From the NCBI RefSeq assembly GCF_034808145.1, contig NZ_JAXHGM010000008.1, positions 65,633 through 129,632 of the forward strand: a stretch of DNA of 64,000 nt, given 5' to 3'. Origin of the DNA: Halorubellus sp034808145. GTDB lineage: Archaea > Halobacteriota > Halobacteria > Halobacteriales > Natrialbaceae. The position numbers and the translations under genes were made by a program. The notes beneath the pieces were generated by a model. It was not told the DNA's origin. It saw nothing but the letters and a program-made list of their open reading frames with translations, and ran no database searches. Positions 35,977-44,219 of the stretch are shown in pieces (the first letter of the stretch is position 1; every line of letters begins with the position of its first letter).

Positions 35977-36672
35977 TCAGCTCAGGTGGTCAATCTGCGA
36001 AGACAGATACTCTTGAAGAGTGGTGACCGTCTCTTCTGAGACAGCTGAGGCCCCGAAGTCACTCCGATATCCGTGTTTGAGTTCGTCACTCTCCAAGATC
36101 TCCAGACCACGCTCAAGTTGCTCCCGGAGTTCATCGTCGTCCCCCCGCCGCAGGTGGGGCGTGACAGCGTCAAGGTCGATCTCTTCCGCCACTGCCAGAA
36201 CGTCCCGAAGGTCTGTCTCGCGGCCGCTGTGGAGCTTTGCTGCGACGAGGACTGCCCCATCGATCACTCTGGCCGTCGTCGTCACTGTGCCCCCGCTCAC
36301 CTCCTGTTGGTGGCTGTGGTCGTACAGGTAGTCGAACGACCACTGTGCCTCGGTCTGACGACACCCGAGTCCGTTCACCAAGAGGTCGAAGCCGATCGGT
36401 TGTTGCGGCGTGAGTCGCTTCTCGTACTCGATCACTTCGGTGTCGTAGAACCACTCCTTGGCGTGGCTGTCCGTTTCCTCGAAATCCCGACTTTCGAGGA
36501 ATTGGACGAACTCGGCCTTGGAGTCCGGTGCGACGACGATATCGAGGTCCGTAGAGAAGCGTGCGTTGAACGCTGAGACTGCGTAGCCGCCGACGAGAAC
36601 GTATTCGTGGCCTTCTTGGGTGAGCTCTTCGAGCAGTTCGATGAGTGCGTCACTTCGATTGTTGAAGCTCAT
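35977..36672 (-). CDS. Nucleotidyltransferase (candidate toxin, MNT/AbiEii-like)
   Basis: Protein of 231 aa. YVLVGGYAVSAFNARFSTDLDIVV contains the GG-x-S/A ... DxD signature of the DNA polymerase-beta nucleotidyltransferase fold (Asp-Leu-Asp), followed by an acidic helical C-terminus (DDDELREQLERGLEIL). Its ATG overlaps the stop of the upstream regulator by 4 bp, so the two form one cistron pair. Nucleotidyltransferase plus winged-helix partner is the arrangement of AbiE-type and similar toxin-antitoxin systems; stand-alone haloarchaeal pairs of this kind are common on plasmids. The toxin role is inferred from the pairing. Confidence 0.8.
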   Translation of the reverse strand: MSFNNRSDALIELLEELTQEGHEYVLVGGYAVSAFNARFSTDLDIVVAPDSKAEFVQFLESRDFEETDSHAKEWFYDTEVIEYEKRLTPQQPIGFDLLVNGLGCRQTEAQWSFDYLYDHSHQQEVSGGTVTTTARVIDGAVLVAAKLHSGRETDLRDVLAVAEEIDLDAVTPHLRRGDDDELREQLERGLEILESDELKHGYRSDFGASAVSEETVTTLQEYLSSQIDHLS

Positions 36673-37343
36673 GGCTGTGCCCGTTCCGTCTCTCGATACG
36701 TGACGCCGAGGTCGAGGTCCTCGTACATCCGGTCGAGCATTGCTAACGCCGACTGGAACTGAGCGTAGTTCTCACGCATATACTCGATTGTCTCTGCTCT
36801 CGGGATCACTGGGTACCCTTCGACGTGCTCGATATCGAGTGACGCGCGTGGCTCGAGGACGATCTGCAGCGGTCCGTCCAGTTCGTCTCGGGGCTGTCGT
36901 TCGAATGCGGTCGGGAGGTCGAACCACTCGAAAAATGTCTCCCAGGCGTCGACGTCCTGCTCACGAACAGCGAGGAACAGTGGATAGTCGTCGGGCTTGC
37001 GACCGACCTGGTAGCCGCCCTGGGCCCACACGTAGACGGCGTCGATCCGTGTGAATGCGAACGGCCAGTCACCGAACTGCGGGATGACGTAGGCCTCCTC
37101 GATGGATGGTGGACTGACGCCGGCGCTGGCAGCGACGAGCTCTCGTGCTGCGTCCCTCACGCGCTCGTCGACGACTGAGAGGCCGTCGTCATAGCGGACG
37201 TAGCCTGCGTCTTCGAGTCGGTTGACGGCCTGTCTTACCGTCTCGTACGGCGTGTGGAGGTGTTGGGCGACACGACGGATGGAGTCACCACTCTCGATAG
37301 CGAGGATGACCTGCGCCGCGGTGTCGTCGAGTACCTCGTACAT
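36669..37343 (-). CDS. Winged-helix regulator/antitoxin paired with the nucleotidyltransferase
   Basis: Protein of 224 aa. The first ~70 residues are a winged helix: AQVILAIESGDSIRRVAQHL, PYETVRQAVNRLEDAGYVRY. The remaining 150 have no known domain but a long beta/alpha pattern (WPFAFTRIDAVYVWAQGGYQ) and the helix-rich end QFQSALAMLDRMYEDLDLGV. This is like AbiEi-type antitoxins, with a DNA-binding head and a toxin-interaction tail. Transcribed first, consistent with an autoregulated antitoxin. A promoter must lie in the 37344-37450 region, close to the iteron array of the neighbouring par locus. Confidence 0.75.
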   Translation of the reverse strand: MYEVLDDTAAQVILAIESGDSIRRVAQHLHTPYETVRQAVNRLEDAGYVRYDDGLSVVDERVRDAARELVAASAGVSPPSIEEAYVIPQFGDWPFAFTRIDAVYVWAQGGYQVGRKPDDYPLFLAVREQDVDAWETFFEWFDLPTAFERQPRDELDGPLQIVLEPRASLDIEHVEGYPVIPRAETIEYMRENYAQFQSALAMLDRMYEDLDLGVTYRETERAQP

Positions 37344-37457
37344 CTGGTGGTTACCAATAATCCGGTAACAGTTAAAAGTCTTACTCGAATGGCCATGAAG
37401 TCACTATCTCTCTCCATACTCTCGAAGGTAGTCCTGATTCCCGCTGAAAACACGTGG

Positions 37458-37747
37458 AACGACTATAACGAATTCAACGAACAAAACGAACTGAACGAGA
37501 AAAACGAATGTATTGAACGCATTCTGAGGAACGAACTGGCACCCTCTACTCGATGAACAAAACGAGGGAAACGAACGTAACGAACAGAACGAATCAATTG
37601 ATGGCAACGAGTGCGTTTGATTCAACGAGTGGAACGAACAGTTGGTTTTAACATCGTAGTAATCCTCTCACCGAGTGAAACACCCTCACCGAACGCACCG
37701 AACTAAACGACCAAAACGAACGAAACGAACACAACGAGAGAAACGAA
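37458..37747 (+). repeat. 9-bp-phased AACGAA iterons upstream of parA
   Basis: About 20 direct AACGA(A/G/C) motifs lie on the plus strand. They fall in exact 9-bp steps: 37458, 37467, 37476, 37485, 37494, 37503; then 37563, 37572, 37581, 37590, 37608; and 37706, 37715, 37724, 37733, 37742, the last ending just before the parA ATG. Short direct repeats in fixed phase upstream of a ParA operon are typical of a partition centromere/operator bound by a small partner protein, as in heptad-repeat systems of bacterial plasmids. No other gene occupies 37344-37751. Confidence 0.8.
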
Positions 37748-37751
37748 GATA

Positions 37752-38570
37752 ATGACCGACACCAACACCGCACGAATCACGGTGGCGAATCAGAAGGGAG
37801 GCGCGGGGAAGACAACCGACGTCATTCATACTGGCGGCGCACTCGCTGCCCGAGGCCACGACGTCCTCCTGGTCGACATCGACTACCACGGAGGGCTCAC
37901 CTGCTCGCTTGGCTACAACGATCTGTACTACGATACCGACCGTACGACGCTGTTCGACGTCCTCGACTTCGACCAGATGGAGTCGGTGAACGACATCATC
38001 GTCGAGCACGAGGAATTCGACATCCTTCCCGCCAGCGAGAAGCTCGCGAACAACAAGAACATCCAGACGCTGCTTGAGGCGCCGAAGAGTCGCGAGCGGT
38101 TGGAGATGACACTCGACGAACTCGAGAGGGACTACGACTACATCATCGTCGACACGCCGCCATCCCTGAACGTCCTCACCGACAACGCCCTGGTCGCGAC
38201 CGGCAACGTCGTCATCCCCGTCATTCCCGAGAAGCTCAACGCCAACAGCCTCCAGATTTTCGCGAAGCAGCTGAGTTCCCTCGAACAGGCGTACGGAGAC
38301 ATCAATCGGCTCGCGATTGTCTGTAACCGCGTCGAGCAGAACGCTGAACACCGCGACACCATCGAGGAGATCAAGTCGGCGTACTCCCTCCCGGTGTTCG
38401 AGATCCCGAAGCGGACCGACCTCTCCCAGTCGATCGGCGAGGGGGTGTCCGTCTTTGGCTTCGGCAAGGAGAACCAGCGCGTCGAGGATGCACGCGACCT
38501 GTTCAACGAGATTGCCGACCTGTTCGACGAGACGTTTGAGAAGACTGCCCCTGAGGAGGTGGAAGCATGA
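37752..38570 (+). CDS. parA: ParA-family partition ATPase
   Basis: Protein of 272 aa with a deviant Walker A, NQKGGAGKTT (residues 13-22), switch region DIDYHGGLTCSLG, Walker B-like YDYIIVDTPPSLN, and a C-terminal domain ending EIADLFDETFEKTAPEEVEA. It lacks an N-terminal DNA-binding extension, so it is a small (type Ib-like) ParA. These ATPases form nucleoid-bound gradients that move the plasmid. ATGA overlap couples it to the 38567 gene. The promoter and iterons lie directly upstream; autoregulation by the partner protein through these iterons is expected. Confidence 0.92.
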   Translation: MTDTNTARITVANQKGGAGKTTDVIHTGGALAARGHDVLLVDIDYHGGLTCSLGYNDLYYDTDRTTLFDVLDFDQMESVNDIIVEHEEFDILPASEKLANNKNIQTLLEAPKSRERLEMTLDELERDYDYIIVDTPPSLNVLTDNALVATGNVVIPVIPEKLNANSLQIFAKQLSSLEQAYGDINRLAIVCNRVEQNAEHRDTIEEIKSAYSLPVFEIPKRTDLSQSIGEGVSVFGFGKENQRVEDARDLFNEIADLFDETFEKTAPEEVEA

Positions 38571-38974
38571 GCGACGGCTGGGGTGATGCTTCCGGCATCG
38601 AGGGCAACTACGAAGAGGAGGACGACGAGGCTGATTCCAGCGAAACGAGTGAGGTGAGTGAAACGGTGGAAACCAGTTCATCGACCGAAACGACCGAATC
38701 GACTTCAACGAGTGAAACGAACGAAACGAGCAAAACGAAGACAAACATCAAGGACGAGTGGAACGGGCGGACGATCTACATTCCCGACGATGTCCTCGAC
38801 GAGATGGAGGATACCTACCTCGAGTCCCAGCTGAAGCTCCGCAAGGCGGGCCAGGACGAGTTCAAGAAAAATCGCCACTTCTACCCGCTACTCGTCCAGT
38901 TCGGTGTTGAGGCGCTCTCTGAGGCGGATGCCGATGAAATCCAGGCTCGGCTTTCGGAACTCGGCGACGAATGA
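38567..38974 (+). CDS. Centromere-binding partner of ParA
   Basis: Protein of 135 aa. An acidic N-terminus is followed by a Ser/Thr/Glu-rich linker (about residues 25-58) built of S-E-T-like tripeptides, and then RTIYIPDDVLDEMEDTYLESQ, a strand-helix that resembles the start of a ribbon-helix-helix domain. The C-terminal ~60 residues are helical (HFYPLLVQFGVEALSEADADE). In small ParA systems the second gene encodes the protein that binds the iteron centromere and contacts ParA. The linker codons contain the same 9-bp iteron (38644-38739), so the gene itself may hold part of the binding array. No ParB-type domain is visible. Confidence 0.75.
   Translation: MSDGWGDASGIEGNYEEEDDEADSSETSEVSETVETSSSTETTESTSTSETNETSKTKTNIKDEWNGRTIYIPDDVLDEMEDTYLESQLKLRKAGQDEFKKNRHFYPLLVQFGVEALSEADADEIQARLSELGDE
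38644..38739 (+). repeat. Same AACGA iterons inside the partner gene
   Basis: AACGA motifs start at 38644, 38689, 38707, 38716, 38725 and 38734 (AACGG at 38662), all separated by multiples of 9 bp and in frame, encoding Ser/Asn-Glu-Thr tripeptides of the linker. The period and sequence match the array before parA. Confidence 0.75.
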
Positions 38975-39247
38975 CCTCGCAGAGAACGAGGCTTGAGATT
39001 TTGTATAGCGATATACGATATACATCTTTCTGTAGTGCGGAGTTCCGACGCTAAGAGACTCTAGACCCCCGAATCCTCCCGATGGCTCAAATACAGCAAG
39101 TGGTCCTGATTATGCCCGTAATCACGACCACTTTGAAGTACCCCGGCGCCGTCGGTGAAGCACGAATGCTGCAACCAACTCACGACGACGCTTCCCCCAG
39201 GGTAGAGGACCCGAGACCGGGGCTGCAGGACGGTGGAGGGCCGGTGA

Positions 39248-40489
39248 ATGCCTGACCGAGCGCTTTCGACGCCGCTCGACGACAGCTTCGAGCGCTACCT
39301 CCAAGACAAGGGGAAAGGCCGGGGCGGCGGCGGTGGGAACTATCGACGTAACGCTGCACGCGAGCTCGAACGGTTCGCCGAGTGGGCCGCCGGCGACCGC
39401 GGCGCCGACGACTGGACCGGGATCGCCGACGACGTCGGCCGCGAGCCGACCTTCGACGATCTCGACGAACGCGTGTTCCGGGAGTACGCCCGGCATCTTG
39501 GTGGAGATCGGGGGCTCAAGCAGAATACTGTACAAACCTATTATCGCTATATCTCTTCGTGGTGTGGCTGGTGCGTCAACGAGGGCTACCTCGAAGCGCA
39601 CTACGCGCAGCGGGCCAGTGCGATGGCGCCACTGCCGGAGGACGACGGCCGCAAGCCCGGCGACCAGCAGGCCTGGACGTCGGACCAGCGCCACGCCCTT
39701 ACCCGCCACGTCGACGAACGGGCTCGCGACGCCGTCGAGGTGTACACGACACTCCGGGAGGATACTGACCCTATCGACAAGCAGCGAGCGCGCTACGCGG
39801 CGCTAAAGGCGGCTCGTGACCGGGCGCTGGTGTTCGTCCTCGCGTACACCGCCGTCCGCGTGGGCGAACTCCTCCGGGACCCGAATGACCCGCGCCGGCG
39901 CGGTGTGCGCTGGGAGGACCTATCCCTTGACGACGGGAGTATGGACGTCTACCGGAAGAAACAGCAGTGGGACGCCGCGAGCCTCCCCGATCCGGTGATC
40001 TCGCCGTTGCGGAGCTACCGCCAGCTGATGGACCCACCCACGGAGCGGTGGCCGGTGTTTCCGACGTTCGACCAACGGACGCTCGCAGAGCTCGTCCGGG
40101 AAGAGCTAGCCGAACGAGGGGAACGCCCGGAGGCAATCGCTGAACGCCGAGCGGAGTACGCTCGCGACCTGTTGCTGGCGCTCGATGAGGATATTCGGCC
40201 GCCGTCGATTACCACGGACGGCGCACGGTCGGTTCTCCAGCGACTCTCTGAGACCGCAGAGATCGATATCGACCATCCGAAACACGATTATCTTGCCCCG
40301 CACGGTGGTCGACGTGGAATGGGCGAGGTACTTGTCCGCGCGTTCGGGTACACGGTAGCGGCGCGGTATCTCGATAATTCTGAAGAAATGGTTCGAGAGC
40401 GGTATTCACACATCGAAGCGGGAGAACTCGGTGATGTAGCTACTGAAGCACTCGCTGAGGTAGATGGTGATGTTTCAGACTTTAATTAG
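39248..40489 (+). CDS. Tyrosine recombinase (XerC/phage-integrase type)
   Basis: Protein of 413 aa. The N-terminal ~150 residues are a SAM-like core-binding domain (TYYRYISSWCGWCVNEGYLEAHYA). The catalytic half has the first Arg in VRVGELLRDP, the second box DYLAPHGGRRGMGEVLVRAFG (H-x-x-R), ARYLDNSEEM and the nucleophile Tyr in VRERYSHIE. The order is that of haloarchaeal plasmid integrases. It could resolve multimers or integrate the element. No tRNA or att core is seen nearby. A 273-bp gap (38975-39247) with two copies of TATACGATATAC-like sequence precedes it and may hold its promoter. Confidence 0.9.
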   Translation: MPDRALSTPLDDSFERYLQDKGKGRGGGGGNYRRNAARELERFAEWAAGDRGADDWTGIADDVGREPTFDDLDERVFREYARHLGGDRGLKQNTVQTYYRYISSWCGWCVNEGYLEAHYAQRASAMAPLPEDDGRKPGDQQAWTSDQRHALTRHVDERARDAVEVYTTLREDTDPIDKQRARYAALKAARDRALVFVLAYTAVRVGELLRDPNDPRRRGVRWEDLSLDDGSMDVYRKKQQWDAASLPDPVISPLRSYRQLMDPPTERWPVFPTFDQRTLAELVREELAERGERPEAIAERRAEYARDLLLALDEDIRPPSITTDGARSVLQRLSETAEIDIDHPKHDYLAPHGGRRGMGEVLVRAFGYTVAARYLDNSEEMVRERYSHIEAGELGDVATEALAEVDGDVSDFN

Positions 40490-40689
40490 TTTCGCGGATT
40501 ATATCATAGTAAGGAAGATGATACATCAATTTTATGCTATTTATTGGACGTTATGATCCTGGTACTACTAGTTGAGTGAGTTTGAGAAGTGGCAGGTTTG
40601 GGATTAACTTGGTCGAATCACTCAACTAAACTGTGTCATCAATCTCATGTTGTCAAGAAAGCATTCAATAAGGCCGAGGATAATAATGA

Positions 40690-41142
40690 GGGCAGTGTTC
40701 AGATAAGGATTGAAAGGTGAGGCGGTGCGGTTTTCAGGTGTCCATGCCAGAAAACGACCGTTTCAGCAGTTTTTAGACCAGATCGACTTAGATTTTGTTG
40801 AACGAGAAGCGATACTACAGCCGCTGATGAAGCTCAGTATTCAGCTGCATCTTGCTGAACTCTCGCTTTCGAACACTGTCTCAATTCTTGAGATATTTGG
40901 TGTTGAACGCGCACGATCTACTGTTCATTAACTGGATTCACAAGGACGACCTACAGCCCGAGTTTGGACGGACTCCGGATCACGTTGCGGTTGATGAAAC
41001 CGTGATCCGACTCAATAACGAGCAGTACTGGCTGTACGCTGCTGTCGATCCGGAAACAAACGAATTACTCCATACAGAGCTTGAGCTGACGCGTACGAAC
41101 GTAAACCAGAACAGACCCCCAACGGCGCAAGCGTGTCGGTGA
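40690..41142 (+). pseudogene. Broken IS6-type transposase (haloarchaeal ISH family)
   Basis: From ATG 40744 the frames MPENDRFSSF, then FLDQIDLDFVERE...LQPLMKLSIQLHLAELSLSNTVS, then WIHKDDLQPEFGRTPDHVAV and YWLYAAVDPETNELLHTELE make up the first half of a typical IS6-family transposase, up to the first catalytic Asp region (HVAVDETVIRL). Frameshifts occur near 40775 and 40925, and homology stops near 41100. The catalytic C-terminus is missing. The left end is probably near 40690 (GGCAGTGTTCAGATAAGG). A decayed insertion. Confidence 0.85.
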
Positions 41143-41640
41143 CGCCCGCAAGATATCCAAGATACAATATCAGCCAGATCTCCGGAACCGGATTCCCTGA
41201 CTGAGAGACGCATCCCTATCTCAAAGGACGGTGCTGTTCTGGTCTATGAAACCACAAACCGGGACCAAGAGGAACCGTACCGCGCCGTTCCCAGCAGACG
41301 GATATAACGCTAACGTGCAAACTTATAGAGATAGGCAAATTCGGCATCCGAGATAGCTTCACGAACGGTCGAGAAGGCGCGTCCCGGTTTTGGTAGGTAG
41401 CCCACACTCCTCGACACGAGAAATCACCCGGTTGATATCGTATTCTACTCGGCGGAGTTCGACTTCGTCAACGGCAGTATCGACCTCGCGTGCGGTCGAT
41501 ACATCGGAGACCTCCAACTACTCATCCAGAGAAACTTCGTCAACCAGTTTGAGAACGGCTAGGAATGGTATGGAGTCCACGACAAAGGCCCGATACTGCG
41601 GTGACAAAGTATGACGTGCTGAATAGAGGCTGAGTCACGG
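41143..41640 (-). other. Degenerate coding remnant, family unknown
   Basis: On the minus strand, frame pieces with haloarchaeal composition (VSDVSTAREVDTAVDEVELR, RVEYDINRVISRVEECGLPTKTG and then AISDAEFAYLYKFAR) are joined across stops and shifts between about 41560 and 41310. They look like the remains of a regulatory-type gene. From 41640 to about 42080 I see only AT-rich DNA and a doubtful 66-aa frame (41920-42120) with no sign of selection. Confidence 0.35.
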
Positions 41641-42083
41641 TTAGAGTTGCTCATAGAACGGTTCGATGGTCAGGATAGTGAATACAACGGCGGTCAAACT
41701 TGGTTACCTGTAGTGACGAGCTTTTCTAACGGCAGGTGTGTCCGGGTTAACGCTGGTCAGTCAGATTTGAGTAGGCAGAGACTGAGGCTACACCCACTTA
41801 CAGCTGTGTTATCGTAAATGTAGATTGAGTATTATTATGTTCTGGCTAAGGAATAGCGGGACTGATATGGGGGATGAATATAAAATCCAAAATAATATCA
41901 TATTTATAATGCGTCTATTTTGGATGGTGATAGTGTCGTCGACAGTTACGGGGTAGACACACAACTCACCGGCAGTTCCCGGACGAATCCATCAAGAAAC
42001 GCCGGGTTCAACGGTGGACTCACCGTCAGCGCGGGAGTCAATTCCGTTCAAGTAGAAGTGGGTACCCCTGCCGGCAGTAGCTA

Positions 42084-42480
42084 TCGATCATTCGTCATCA
42101 GTAGTGAGTACATCCTTTGATCGGCTCGGGTCTGAAGATGCGTCCCTGGGGCCGCTTCCTCAAGGATATCGACAATCGTGTCGAGTTGGATCGGCTGATA
42201 ACCGAGAATCTCGACACCGACGTTCATTCGTTCCTCGTCGTAGAAGACGAACGGGAACTCGTCTAAATCGTTGTTGTGATGGTGTCCTGGAGGACCCAGC
42301 CGTCCCAACTCTCTGGATGTCTTCAGGGCGGTGGGTACAGTAGAACTCGTAGCCACAGTGTTCGAGCGTGCAAGCATCAACGACCGGAAACGGGGCCTCA
42401 CTAGGCTCGAGGCTAATGTCATGGTTTCCGCGGACGAGGAGATTTGCATCAAGTTGGTCAAATCGCTAAAAACTGAATTG
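42084..42480 (-). pseudogene. Broken metallophosphoesterase gene
   Basis: The minus strand reads RFDQLDANLLVRGNHDISLE, with the GNHD motif, and PVVDACTLEHCGYEFYCTHR at about 42465-42330. After a shift near 42300, the other frame gives HHHNNDLDEFPFVFYDEE and NVGVEILGYQPIQLDTIVD. This is the middle and end of a small calcineurin-like phosphoesterase, whose usual W-x-x-HGHHHNND motif is split by the frameshift. The N-terminal metal motifs are absent. It cannot encode a working enzyme. Confidence 0.75.
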
Positions 42481-42528
42481 GAACAATCGCTCAGTGAGAC
42501 TGCAGATGTAACGATGGACTGACAGGGT

Positions 42529-42807
42529 TTGTCGATTCAAGACGAGACAATAGAGAACATCCCGCAACCGGGTAATTCATATCCGGTCGGTGACCGGGTG
42601 CAAATCTACGCCGGCTCTGACGATCCTGGCTCTCGGTATCACGGTGTAGTTTATGAGATTGTTGAAGTTCTAACGGACGACCTTGGGACGGAAACCGGAC
42701 GAACCACAGATGGATACTCGTACATTCTTCAAGGCGTAGAAACAGACGAAGAACTTCTAATTTCGTTTCGTCATCAGGATTTAGTACCGGCTGAAGGCGC
42801 TCAGTAA
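42529..42807 (+). CDS. Small protein, SH3-like barrel pattern
   Basis: Protein of about 92 aa, alternating short strands: GDRVQIYAG, RYHGVVYEIVEVLTDDL, YSYILQGVETDEELLISFRH, DLVPAEG. The pattern resembles small haloarchaeal proteins with one beta-barrel. The frame has no ATG; TTG 42529 after a stop is the only start, so the N-terminus may be truncated or the start unusual. It lies between a decayed zone and the sugar genes, where the reading frame is nonetheless intact. Confidence 0.5.
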   Translation: MSIQDETIENIPQPGNSYPVGDRVQIYAGSDDPGSRYHGVVYEIVEVLTDDLGTETGRTTDGYSYILQGVETDEELLISFRHQDLVPAEGAQ

Positions 42808-42980
42808 TTCATCTATATTTCGCAAGTTGGGGGTGTCCGAGAACACTCAACGAGACGAATGGTCGCCCGCAGACCTGTGCATCATATCTCCACCTTCGGA
42901 ACACGTTGGTGATGTTGGGCTGAGAACATGCCACAGTTACCCCAACGCATTTTGCGCCGGAATAGGAAGCCCAATCCAAC

Positions 42981-44219
42981 ATGGTGCAGGGGACCGATGC
43001 AGACAGAGCGCAGTTACTCGCTACGCTCCGGATACAGTATCCGGACACCCTGGCCGACGCGGGCTATTCACTCCTTGACCCCGTCTCCGGCGAACAGTTC
43101 GGTACGAACGAAAGGCACCTCGTGGCGACGTGTCGCGCCGTGGCTAACTTCTCGATGGGGACGATAGCGAACGGACCCGAATGGTGTCTTCCCGCGGCCG
43201 AACACGGACTCGAGTTCCTGGATACAGGACATCGGGCAGCCGACGGTGATGGCTACTACCTCGTCGTCGACGGTGACGGGAAGCCGATGGATGAGACGCG
43301 ATCGGCCTACGCTCACGCCTTTGTGCTGCTGGCCTACGCCAGGGCCGTACAGGCGGGGATCACCGACGTTACGGCTGGTCTGGAAGCGACACACGACCTC
43401 CTTGAGGAGAAGTTTCGGGATGACCGAGGGTTGCTCCGGAGTGACTGTGATACGGACTGGAACGAACTGGAAGCGTACCGGGGACAGAACGCGAACATGC
43501 ACGCCTGCGAGGCGTACGTCGCGGCCTACGAAGCGACCGGGGAGGAGCGCTATCTGGGCCGGGCCAGGACCATCGCCGCCGGCATCACCGTCGAACTGGC
43601 CGCGGAGACCGGCGGCTTGCTCTGGGAACATTACACCGCGCAGTGGGACCACGACTTCGGGTACAATCGCGACGAACCGCACCACCAGTTTCGCCCGCCA
43701 GGGTACCAGCCCGGCCACCACGCCGAGTGGGCGAAGCTGCTGGGCCTGCTCGACCGTCACGAGACCGATCCCGCGACCCGCCCGAGAAGACTGGACACCG
43801 ACGGTGGGTGGTATTCGCGTGCCGTCGAACTGTTCGACGCGGCGGTCGACCTCGGCTGGACGACTGATGGCTTCGCCTACACGGTCGACCGTGACGGGGA
43901 AATCCTCGTGCCGGACCGGTACGGGTGGGCCGTGGCCGAGGGGCTCGGTGCGGCGGCCGTCCTCCGTGAACGGGCGGAAGTACACGGCGACGAAGAAGCG
44001 GCACGCCGGTTCGACAAGTGGGGCGACCAACTCGAGGCGGCGGCCGACGGCTATCGTGGTCCGGCGGGTCTCTGGTACGAGAAATGCCTCGCGGCGCAGG
44101 AGTGTGGCGACCCGATCCCACCGGAGCCACCCGGCGTCGAACCCGACTATCACCCGGCAGGCGCCTTCTTCGAGTGCTGGCGGTCGGCGGAGGACGCTGC
44201 AACGGTATGGGACCGATGA
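42981..44219 (+). CDS. N-acylglucosamine 2-epimerase (AGE) family sugar isomerase
   Basis: Protein of 412 aa with the (alpha/alpha)6 barrel signatures of the AGE/YihS superfamily: NANMHACEAYVAAYEATGEE, EHYTAQWDHDFGYNRDEPHH, and QPGHHAEWAKLLGLL, whose His residues act in catalysis. Relatives interconvert aldoses and ketoses (mannose/fructose, N-acyl sugars, sulfoquinovose); the substrate cannot be told from sequence. Its stop overlaps the start of the lactonase gene (ATGA), so the two probably act together on one sugar. First gene of the plus-strand catabolic set. Confidence 0.88.
   Translation: MVQGTDADRAQLLATLRIQYPDTLADAGYSLLDPVSGEQFGTNERHLVATCRAVANFSMGTIANGPEWCLPAAEHGLEFLDTGHRAADGDGYYLVVDGDGKPMDETRSAYAHAFVLLAYARAVQAGITDVTAGLEATHDLLEEKFRDDRGLLRSDCDTDWNELEAYRGQNANMHACEAYVAAYEATGEERYLGRARTIAAGITVELAAETGGLLWEHYTAQWDHDFGYNRDEPHHQFRPPGYQPGHHAEWAKLLGLLDRHETDPATRPRRLDTDGGWYSRAVELFDAAVDLGWTTDGFAYTVDRDGEILVPDRYGWAVAEGLGAAAVLRERAEVHGDEEAARRFDKWGDQLEAAADGYRGPAGLWYEKCLAAQECGDPIPPEPPGVEPDYHPAGAFFECWRSAEDAATVWDR

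Noticed and set aside
37458..37747. CRISPR-like reading of the AACGAA array
   Set aside because: The period is 9 bp with 6-bp cores, far too short for CRISPR repeats; it fits partition iterons.
41920..42120. 66-aa plus-strand frame
   Set aside because: No motif, no promoter or ribosome-binding signal, and it overlaps a region of decayed genes.
42331..42522. 63-aa plus-strand frame
   Set aside because: It is antisense to the clear GNHD/HHHNND metallophosphoesterase remnant on the minus strand.
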